Origin: Adiantum capillus-veneris
Taxonomy: Eukaryota; Streptophyta; Polypodiopsida; Polypodiales; Pteridaceae
DNA: 64,000 nucleotides
Assembly (NCBI GenBank): GCA_014529385.2
Contig: CM043961.1
Coordinates: 10,342,478-10,406,477 of the forward strand
Direction of reading: 5' to 3'
The notes beneath the pieces were generated by a model. That model ran no database searches. It saw only the letters and a list, made by a program, of their open reading frames with translations, and was not told where the DNA came from. A program made the translations under genes and the position numbers. This document shows positions 11,785 to 21,900 of the stretch, piece by piece (within the stretch, counting starts at the first letter, position 1; each line of letters begins with the position of its first letter).

Positions 11785-12347
11785 GTTGTCGGTCATAGGT
11801 GTGTGGGCCATGGCAATGGCAAGCTCCAAGCACCCGCACAAAGCAACGACTATTGCTTAGTGCTCTGCAGCTATTGTTCGCCGTAGGTGTTGGCTTGCCT
11901 CATTAGTGCTCAATCTCATCCAGCCTCTCTCCCTACGCCTCCACGATGATGACCATGCTTAAGAAGAACCGATGCAGCTCCACAAGGCTCTTGCAGCAGC
12001 AGGTGCGCGCAATAGATCCGAAGCGGAGAAGAATGAGGAAAGGAGCGGAGAAGAATGAGGAAAGGAGGGAGAGAGATATGAATTTTGCAGGTGACGATCG
12101 TCCTATGGTTATTAGCTTGGACAGGTGTGGCACCACCGCTCTGCATTCAAAGAGATTAATCAATGCGTTCAGCCTCTATCTTGCGCATCCATTGCGGCAC
12201 GTGTAAAGGTGACTGGATCTCTCTCTCTCTCTCTCGTGCATTTGTCACCGCAGCTTCTCTCACTTTTGGCCTTTTGCCTTCATTTGGTAGCTTGCGCCAC
12301 TTGTAAAGGACACTCCCCTCCGCCATATTATGTTAAATAGATATATA

Positions 12348-12471
12348 TCTCTATCATATATTAAAGAGACTGGTTTTCCAATGCCACGTGTTAAAGGTTG
12401 TTGCATCCGATGAGCTCCGGTTTATATGAGTGACGAGGAGAGGGGGAGAGAGAGGCCGCCGGCCGTACTAG
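12348..12471 (+). mobile_element. Possible mini-Helitron (non-autonomous)
   Basis: The left end reads TCTCTATCATATATTAAAG directly after an A, close to the TC(T)CTA...ATTAAAG start of many plant Helitrons. The right end has a GC-rich dyad (GGCCGCCGGCC, 12,454-12,464) a few bases before CTAG (12,468-12,471), as expected of a CTRR terminus. The base after CTAG is C, not the usual T, which weakens the call. There is no coding capacity (124 bp). Confidence 0.4.
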
Positions 12472-12722
12472 CTGTCTCTAGAATTGCTAATGTGCCTCTA
12501 ATTGCCACCTGGACTTTGGTTGCAGAATCATTTGCCACATCGTTCCCATTTGCCTTAATGAGTTGAGCGCGCATTGATGATCGAGCCTCAAGCTCTAAAG
12601 CAAGCCCCGCAACCCATCGGCACTGAAGAGAAGAAGCTCATCGCTACCTCTCACACACAGAGACTGATGCACGGAGTTGTTTTGTGGTGTGCAGGGCCTG
12701 GTGCAGGATTCGGAAGGACATG

Positions 12723-12759
<37 letters not shown>

Positions 12760-13817
12760 ATAGATCAAGAGCTGAGCAGATGGGCACGGTGCCTTGAGTA
12801 GCGAAGCAGCTATAATCTCTTATTTGCGGGAGTTTGCGGGAGTCCAAGCCTCAAGGGCACCTTCTGTCTCGAGTTGTTGGTAGGGCACACCACCCTCGAG
12901 CTTGGGCAAATATTCAGATTCCGTTTTGTCACTGTCTCTTCGTCTTTCATACCTTCTCATGCCGGTCTCCATCATCATGTCCATCAAGTCTACTGCAATC
13001 TCCATCATCATCTCTTCAGAGCTCAAGCTTATAGCTTACTGGCATGCTTGGAGCTAGGGGATTATCACACCTCCCATTGACCTTTCCACTTCTCCATTAA
13101 AGACGTGGATGGCAAGCTGGCGGAAGAGCATGCAACACAGCATGAGTTGCCACCCTTGAGGAGAAAGCACCATGGGTTGTCAGCGCAATAGTAGTGGCTA
13201 GGTATCCTCAAACAGCATGCACACTCAAGGATTCACAGCGCCATGGGCTGCCAACATTGCAGCCAAGAGTTTGAGTGCCATTTACATTCCCTCAAAAGAT
13301 ATTTTCTCCTTAGATGCCTCAAATTAATGTCCTCTTCAATCACATACATTCCCAGTCAATGTGTACTTCCAGGCATTTGCGATTTCAGAAAGAGGCAAGG
13401 TTACTTGAGGTGGTACTGCTGGATTTGCTGCCATATTGATGCTGTGAGTAATTGGTCAAATGTGCACTGATCTGGGTAACTGGAAAGAATTGGGGCCACA
13501 TGACTGCACATGTGATGAAGGGGAACTTCCCATCTGAGCTTCGGGCTACAAGCTAGAATCACCATCCCGTATGAGCTACCGACAGGTTGGGGAAGGTAGA
13601 TTGTGTGCTAGTCCACGTCAAGGGAGACGTTCTTGAGCTACACAAGTGATGAAGGGGAGCTTCCCATCCTTGAGCTGCTGGATTTTAACTTCCTTAGGAG
13701 TACAGGAGTACATAGGTTGAATAGATCAAAGACCCTCCCACAATGCACACACAACCCAAAGTAGCAAAGCAATTTGAGAAAAGTGAGGCATGCACGCAAA
13801 ATGACAGAATGCAGCAA

Positions 13818-13852
<35 letters not shown>

Positions 13853-13998
13853 TCTTGCAAGATTGGTACGTCAAAACTTGCATGAAGTTAGTTGGGGATT
13901 TGGATCTCGAATGCTATCATTGTAGCTTTGCAGAGCGGGTTCAGAAATCTCCACCTAAACCTCTGTTTTCTCCTATAGGAAATTAGTTCATCTTTTGA

Positions 13999-14054
<56 letters not shown>

Positions 14055-14569
14055 ACCACACAAGGGCATACACATACCCACACACATTAAGACTACAATG
14101 ATTTCTCTTATTGATTTTTGCAAGAAGTTGCTACAAGTGGCACTCTATAGCGTGGCAATATATCAATTGTTCATGCTAAGTATTGCTTTTATGAGAAATG
14201 GGTTGGGCCCAGGGCTTGGGAAAAGATAGGTTCGCTTTATCCAAAGCCTGTTCATAATGAAAAATGGCCGGCTCAATTTTGGGCAAGAAGATTCTCAAGC
14301 CGGTTCAAATTATGGAATTTTTAGTTTAATATGAGATTTTAGTGTGATTATCCCTCTCAAATTTAGAGTTAGCTTGTTCCTGTGCATGTGAAAAGGTTCC
14401 AAAGCCAGGTCCATAAAAAATGTTTCCCGAGCCATGGTTGGGCCTGTTGTGTCTATGCATCATCAACTACCGTGCAATGAACGTGGCTCTACAATAATGT
14501 AGAGGTAGATTACTATAGCCATTGCAATTATTATAGTTGTGCACCATCTTACACCTGCATCAGGTAGAA

Positions 14570-14613
<44 letters not shown>

Positions 14614-15057
14614 GCATGCGTGCGTGCGCACGCACACACACACACACAGATGAAAAGGGAGAAAGATTTAGGCTTAGCCCTTAATGCTCTTCATAAAATG
14701 CAACACTAGCAATGGAGAGCTTTAATATATTGACAAGGTTCATTTCCCTTGCATCATGGGCATAACAAGTTAGCCTTACATTGGGCATGAAGCCTATTGG
14801 GTGCAAGTGGAGTGGCAAATCTACAAATACTTACACAAAACCAACAAATCCGGTTGTTAGTCGACAAGGCAGGTGATGGTGGGATTGCAAGCCAATGGTA
14901 GTGTTACACTTGGGAATCAAGGAAGTGGTGAAGTGATGTTGTGCCACAAAGGCTATTGCATGCCAGAGCCATCCATTTTATGCAAAAAAGTGTTACTAAA
15001 TTAGTGTTTTCGATGTATTATGATACATGGTATGGCATATGCCTTCAAGGGGCGGCA

Positions 15058-15091
<34 letters not shown>

Positions 15092-15313
15092 TTATCGTCC
15101 TTGGAGGTCAAATATGACCTATGGAATCAAAGTTATGTGTGATGCAGTATGTGTGTAGTTGATGAGTGATTCTCGGTGTGCCAAAATTGTGGTGATGAGA
15201 GTCACAATGGAGGGACCACATTGTGGCTAGGAGAGGAAAGTGTGTAGGTCTAAGTCATGTCTAACAATGTGAGGAAAGCAAGTTCATATGTGACCAAAAG
15301 CTTAGAGAGAGAG
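12472..15313. other. Gene-poor region rich in microsatellites
   Basis: Holds (CT)n at 12,725-12,754, (GT)n at 13,820-13,849, compound (CT)n(CA)n at about 14,003-14,056, (CT)n at 14,573-14,611 followed by (CA)n at about 14,630-14,649, and (GA)n at 15,058-15,086. No frame shows a domain. The segment ends in a GA-rich run that is the insertion site of the outer retroelement. Confidence 0.45.
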
Positions 15314-15844
15314 TCTTAACCCTTACAGACACCCTATCACCTTCGACGGACGCCTTATTACTTATTTGAGTCATGGACCGGGCTTGTCGATTCAATAGGT
15401 GTGTAGGTTATCGTCAATGAGAGGCACACCACTTATCTTATTTTTATAGTATTTTTGCAATGACCGGCCATTGTGGACGCCCATGTGTGAATGGGTCAAA
15501 CTCTTCTAAAAGGTTTATTTTGACCTAAAATCCTTATTCTTTAAGGTGCATGCTAAGAAGTGCTCTTGCTCGTTCTTTATCTTCTTCTCCTTCGTGTACT
15601 CACGTGTGTATTTGTGTGTGTGTATGTGTGTGTGTATGCTTGAGAGAGAGAGAGAGAGAGAGTGATCGAGCATTGCGACGGCATCAGTGGTGGTGGCTCT
15701 TTCTTCTTTTTCGGCACATGATCCTTCACACGATGGAAGCATTGAGCGGTGAGTGACACACCGTTGCCCCTTTGAGCTTGCTCGTGGCTTGCACACTGTG
15801 TTTTGGTAAGTTCTCAGCCTCCGACAGATGCGGCAAAGCGCACA
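15314..15844 (+). repeat. 5' LTR of the outer element
   Basis: Matches 51,350-51,926 from TTAACCCTTACAGACACC through TGAGCGGTGAGTGACACACC to CAGCCTCCGACA. The first bases are TC, where the 3' LTR has TG. It carries a compound GT/GA microsatellite (15,613-15,661) in the position of the much longer one in the 3' LTR. The 3' boundary is taken at CA just before the PBS. Confidence 0.8.
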
Positions 15845-15848
15845 TTTT

Positions 15849-15866
15849 TGGCGCCGCTACCGAGGA
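15849..15866 (+). promoter_or_regulatory. Primer binding site of the outer element
   Basis: TGGCGCCGCTACCGAGGA, one base from the consensus core TGGCGCCGTTGCC seen in Tat and Athila elements, usually assigned to tRNA-Asp. It lies 4 bases after the LTR end. Confidence 0.7.
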
Positions 15867-16906
15867 CTGCCTTGCACTAAACTTGAGAAGCACTCAATGC
15901 TACCTCAGGAAGCCTTTCACTTCTACCATTTTTTGTTTTTTGCTAAGTTATGTTAGATCTGTTAAGTGGCTGCAGTGTGCAAGTTTTAGCACGTTTTTGT
16001 TAGCTCTATTAAGTGCTGTGTTTTGGTAGATCTGTTAGTGTTGAAATGTGCACGTTTTTGCTAGATCTGCTAAGTTTTGTAATGTGCAGGTGTTAGCAGG
16101 TCTGTGTTAGTGTATGGTGTTGTAATGTGCAGTAGACAGTGAGAAGGTTGATTGTGTGTAGTTTACTGTGATAGGCAATGTGTGAGCAGAGGTAATTAGT
16201 GTTAGCAACGATAAGTGTTAATTAGCTATGTTAGTTGTAGGCAAGTTAGATATAGCTACCAGGGATAGCTGTGTGAGCGTGTGAGCTCGACGCTCACGTG
16301 CAACATTATCGATCCACAGAAAAAAAATTTATAAAAAAATGTAAAAAATTAAAAAATATTAAAAAATGGCTCAAAATTTTGAGACAAAAAAGAAAATTAA
16401 AAAAATCTTATTTTAAAAGGAAGGATTGGTATCATTCCCCGAGCTCGAGCCTCCGTCCGCAGTCTTATGATATAGTATACACACTACTATATATATAAAG
16501 ACTAACACCTCAAGTGAGGGGAGGGCATGTGGGACAAGTTCCTCAAGTCCTTCACCATTCCCTTCACACTCATACTTTGAACTTACTAATTCTAACCTTC
16601 TTCCCGACTAGGAAAAGATTGTTTTTAAGATTTCGAGGGCTTTATGTAACTAAATCGGGGGCTATAAAGCATGGCACATCCCTCTAGCCAGATGCTCGTT
16701 TTGAGCTATCACACGCCATATTCAGTGGCTTGACTAGAAAAAAGGCTCTAAAAAACAAAAAAAAATTGATGGCAAATTTGGGTTGTAAACGCCCAAAAAA
16801 CTAGGTGAACGGCCTTGACGGCCACTCACCAACACTTTTAAAGTGTTGACGTCACATGCACCTACGCTCTGGTCGAGTGCTAGAGGAAGATCACATATAG
16901 AGTGTC
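15867..16906 (+). other. Leader of the outer element with degenerate repeats and an AT-rich tract
   Basis: From about 15,945 to 16,130 a unit containing TTAGATCTGTTAAG and GTGCA-GTTTTAG recurs about three times in decayed form. An A-rich tract follows (16,318-16,420) that includes the perfect palindrome CTCAAAATTTTGAG. No gene here. Element 1 interrupts the leader at 16,906; it resumes at 25,688. Confidence 0.5.
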
Positions 16907-18535
16907 TGTCATAAAATCTAATATCTAACCAACCCAAATGATTTTCTCATATTAAATTGATCACTTAATGTGGGAGAATAAACGGGAACAAGTGTTAAGA
17001 TATAGATATGTGCTTATAGATCTATCTCAACACGGGGCCAATAGTAAAGGGGCCGAAATGGGAGATGGTCTATCAAGAGCAAGGCTAACCAATGGAGCAT
17101 AAGACCTTAGGGTTAGCTTCATTGAAGACCTCCAATAATGTGTGTAAAAGTCCTTTGACCTTAGGTAAGCTAGGGCTGAGCTTGAGGTGGGAACCCGGCC
17201 CAAGCTCAAGGTGTTTGTCCTGCTTGAGGTGCTTGTCGTTCTTGAGGTGTTTGTCCTGCTTGAGGTGCTTGATTAAGGTGCTTGAGGTGCTTGACTTACT
17301 CCATGCTTGAGGTGCTTGACTTGCCGCTTGATTAAGGTGCTTGAGGTGCCTTGACATGCTTGCTTGAGATGCTTGTGGGAATACCCCCTAGTCCAAGTGC
17401 TTTGTCATGCTTGATGACTAAGGTGCTTGAGCTCCTAAAGTCAAAAGCATCCCTACAAGAGGGGGGGCGAGCCCTTTTCCTAGGGATTAGAGAGAGAACA
17501 CACACTCACACTCACAAGGGAAGCCCCAGCTTGAAGAGGCAGCAAGGACACATGTCAGGTCCCTACCCATGTTACCTTCATGTGTTGCTTGAAGCCTATT
17601 GGCTAGGCTTCAAAGGGGTCCAATGATAAATTACTTGAATTATCTAATTGTTTTTGCATTTATCAAGTCCTCTCTCTCAAAGGGGAAAGGGGGACACTTG
17701 TCCCAAGGCTATCCCTGTTGCTTGTAATAGGCTCTGCTTGTGATTGGCTAGGCCTGGAGGGGTCCAATGAGCTTCAAGCATGAGCTACAAGGGGGGGTCG
17801 ACCCAAGCAAGATAGGGGGGTGCTTAGGGGGTATACTCACCCACACACACTCACAAGCACTCTCATTGTGTACTATGCAAAGTGCAAGAGCTCCCTCTCC
17901 TTCTCCAAGCAAGTAGAGGTTGAGAGCCTACACCAACACTCTTGGCTATGGAGTGCAAATCCAACCAAGAGCCATGCTTCAATGCTTAAGCTTGACATCT
18001 TCTTCTTCTTCATTACTATGCTATTATGTATGCTAGCAACAAGAGTATGATAAGTGAGGAACTAATTCTTTCTCCTATGAAATGTTTCTTCTTCCTCTTC
18101 CCTACCCTCATTCCCTGCTAGCTCTCTCCACCTTCGAAGGTGTTTGAGGTCTTGGGACTGAGGCTTGGGATAGTTAAAGCTTTCTTCAAGTTTATGTTAT
18201 GTTTGTGATGCATGAAGCCTTCCATCTTCATGGCATCACCTAGGTCACAAGGAACACAAAGACTGTATTGTAACAAGTCTCTCTTTATGGGAGAAATCAT
18301 AATACAAATGCCTATTTGAGGGGAGACCGGCTCCACATAAATCCGGTTCTCAACTGTTGTCATGTTCTCTAAACTCTCTCTCTTGCAAAAGTATTGTCTA
18401 TGCCAAGTTAACTAATTGCTATGATTATGTTTCTATCTTCAATTATGTCTACCCGCTATGCTCACAAAATCATTTCTTGAAAGTACTCTCATTAAATTCC
18501 GCTATTCTCAAATTGAATAGGCAAATTCCATTACA
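16907..18535 (+). repeat. 5' LTR of element 1
   Basis: TG...CA termini. An internal minisatellite of GCTTGAGGT / GCTTGTC-type units runs about 17,186-17,345 and gives a false frame of repeated RCLSCL. The repeated short frames in both LTRs are shadows. Confidence 0.95.
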
Positions 18536-18536
18536 T

Positions 18537-18548
18537 TGGTATCAGAGC
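18537..18548 (+). promoter_or_regulatory. Primer binding site of element 1 (initiator tRNA-Met)
   Basis: TGGTATCAGAGC, complementary to the 3' end of plant initiator tRNA-Met, one base after the LTR. This is the usual primer of many Ty3/gypsy and Ty1/copia elements. Confidence 0.95.
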
Positions 18549-18949
18549 ATTTGGTTTCTCTTTTCTTGCTTAAGAAGAGAGGTCCTTAAGTAGCCTATAA
18601 ATGGTTGATGTTGTTAATTATAATAGAGTAAGTGGAACTGGGATCTAATATCGGTTTTGTTAAGCCCACTATGTGGGGGATGGTGCACACCTCGGGAGCT
18701 TTGGACTTAATAATGGAGTCTTTTTAGACTTGCCTACGGCTTTACCATTATTGAGCCATAAGAAGTCCGAAAGGAGCTAGCCCTTGGCAACTCTGCTATG
18801 TTAGACCTACTCCTCTACTCTCTATAATTAACCACTTTGAGCCGTGGGTGTAGATACTTAAGAGCCGATTTTCAAAGGCTAAGAGGAGTGGCAACTAAGG
18901 TTTTGTATTGCCAAAGCATACACTAAGTATAAACATAAATTTTGTTAAC
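18549..18949 (+). other. Untranslated leader of element 1
   Basis: About 400 bp between PBS and gag with no supported frame. Confidence 0.6.
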
Positions 18950-21900
18950 ATGGCTGACAATAATCAAGAGAGTAGAATGAACATTGATAGCTTTGATTTT
19001 GCACATGAAGGTGCTAATGATGATGCTCCCATGTTTGTGAATTATCTCGTCACTAGGTTGCAACAAGCTATGGGCAACCCTGTTTTGCAAGCCGAAGTTA
19101 CTCAACAACTTCGTGCTTATGGAATTTCCCTTCCTCTCCCAGAGGAGAGAGAGCTTAGGAGGCCTCTTGAAGAGACCCCCAAAAGAAGACTCTCTCCCAT
19201 TCGAGAGGAGGAATCCAAAGAGAAAGAAAGCAATGACAGTCTAAGTTCTTCTGAAGATGTGGCTCCACGAAGACGGCGGTCTAGACGATCGCCTACTCCT
19301 CCCAAGAGGAAAAGAGCAACCTATAGTCCTTCTCCTCATCACTCTGAAAGGCAAGAGAGGAAACAAAGGAAGAAAAGGGCTAGGAAGAGGTCACCCTCTT
19401 CTCCTTCTTCTTCACCTTCCTCCTCTTCCGATGAAAGTTATGGCTATTCTCCTAGAGAATACAAGAGGGGAGGACATCGCAAATCATTTCCTGCATGGCG
19501 AAGGTCACAAAAGCTAAAGAAGTTCAAGGAGGGAGGAAAGAGTATCTCTTTTCTCACCTACGATGGCACCTTTGGTGCTATCGACAAAGTGTTGGCCTTC
19601 ATCCAGCAATTTGATGCGGCCTTTGGGGACGAGGGCTTCACAGAGTCCTCCAAGCTATGCCATGTAGCTATGCACTTCCAAAAATCAGCTCGTCAATGGT
19701 GGGCTAGCCTTCGTGGCAATGGAGAAGCCCCAAAGACATGGAAAACTCTACGAGTTTCCATCATGAAGCAATTTCTTCCAAGCGATACTAAAGATAAAGT
19801 TCTTACCGAATGGCACGGCTTGAAGCTTCTCTCTCATGAGTCTATCAACAAGTATGTAGACAAGTTTTGGGATTTACATCTCAAAGCTACTGTCTTTCAA
19901 AAGATAGACTTTGTCGAGCAAAGACAGCAATTCTGTGCGGGATTACCTGAAGAGATGGCCGAATACATCAACTCTCAACGGCCTGGTACTATTACTGAAG
20001 TAATCCATCACACCATGGTTGCTTCACGCATCAATTTCCATCAAGGGGCTAGACGTAATGTCAAGCCCATGGAAAACAAAGATAAAAATGATGCAAAGGG
20101 GAAATCCAATGCACAAAATAATTCCCAAGGCACTTCCAACAACAACAATAACAACAACAACAATTGGTCCAAGGAGAAGGGAGTTTACAAAGGTAAAAAC
20201 AAACTCTCTCCTGAAGAGCTTGAAGCTTTTCGCAAGGACCATAAATGTTTCAAGTGTGGGGAGCAAGGACATGGCTATCGTTCTTGCCCCAAGAAGAATA
20301 CTCGCAATGAGACTCCTAGGGCTTCCACCATCGAAGCTCCAAAAGAGGATGCTCATTGCAAAGGATCATCACTCTCCTATGCTTGGGGAAAGGTAAGAGA
20401 GCATGATGCCTTCATCTTGTTTGACCCTGGCTCTACTCTCAACTTCATATCAATAGAGTTGGCCACCAAGTTGGGCATTCAAGCTTTTGAGATGGGAGAT
20501 ATAGTAACAGCTGATGCAGCTTTCAAGGGACAACAAGCCTCCGTTACTCCCTTGATTGGGAAGTTGAGGCTTCATGTCCAAAGCTATGTCGACAAAGAAG
20601 ACTTCTTCATCTCTCCTCTCCAACATCAGGATGTTATCCTAGGGGCACCATGGTTTGATCGCATGGCTGCCAACATGAAGTTCCCTGAAAGGAGAATTTA
20701 CTTCACCTACAGGGGAAAGAACATGTATATAGATGCTAATGAGCGTGGTCGCACTATTCCACTTGTAAATCCTCTTTCTTTTGATAAATCAATGAAGAGC
20801 TCCGTTTCTGCGTACATGATTTATGTCAAAGAGTCTCTAAAAGCTAATAATGTTTCATCAAATGAAAATGATAGGAATCAAGAAGAGTTAGACTTGTCTA
20901 CTTTTCTAAAAGGATTCCAAGATGTGTTCATCGATGATATCCCTATGGACCTACCTCCAAAACGAGGGGATGATGACCATCGTATTGAGCTCCTTTCAGG
21001 AAGCTCACCGCCTAACAAACCTCCTTATCGAGTCTCACAAGCTCAACAAGAGGAGATTATGAGGCAAGTACAGGAATTGGTAGACAAAGAGATGGTGAGG
21101 CCTAGTTCCTCTCCCTTTTGTTCTCCAGTCCTTTTAGTGCAAAAGAAAGATGGTACATACCGTATGTGTGTGGACTATCGAGCACTAAACCATATCACTA
21201 TCAAAAACAGATTTCCCGTGCCTTGGGTAGAAGATCTGTTTGATAAGCTACAAGGCTCTATCTACTTCAGTAGGATTGACCTTAAGAGTGGCTATCATCA
21301 AATAAGGATAGTGGATGAAGATATCCTAAAGACCGCGTTTCGCACAACATTTGGTCTTTATGAATATCTAGTCATGCCTTTTGGCTTGACTAATGCACCA
21401 GCTACTTTCAATCGTCTCATGGAGAAAATTTTTAGACCATATCGTAAATTCACTGGAGTGTTCTTTGATGATATCATCATCTACTCCAAATCTTTGGAGG
21501 AACATAAGCAACATCTCCAAGTGATTTTTCAAGCCTTGAGGGAAAACAAACTTTTTCTCAACCAAAAGAAAAGTGAATTCTTCCTTCAAGAGATTCAATA
21601 TCTAGGTCATATTATCTCTCACGATGGTATTCGTATGGATCCATCAAAGTTAGAGGTAATGTGTGCATACTATAGACGCTTCATAGCAAAATTCTCTCAA
21701 GTAGCAGGACCACTACACGACTTAACAAAGAAGAACGTTAAGTTTGTATGGACTGCTAAGGAGCAAAATGCTTTTGAAAAACTCAAAGAGAAGCTTACTT
21801 CCCAACCAGTCCTCGTGCTTCCGGATCTCTCAAAACCATTTGAGGTCCAATGTGATGCGTGTGGTGATTGCCTTGGAGCGGTTTTGCTTCAAGAAGGGCA

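Noticed and set aside
11602-11886. RERERE-type frame on the plus strand
   Set aside because: Product of the GA tract, antisense to the alpha/beta-hydrolase relic.
17092-17310. 72-codon RCLSCL-repeat frame, seen again at 24,236-24,454
   Set aside because: It lies in the LTR minisatellite; duplication reflects the LTR pair, not a gene.
21655-21660. The 54-bp gap in element 1 as a spliced-out intron (retro-copied)
   Set aside because: Element 2 codes conserved RT residues there, and the junction does not match GT-AG removal.
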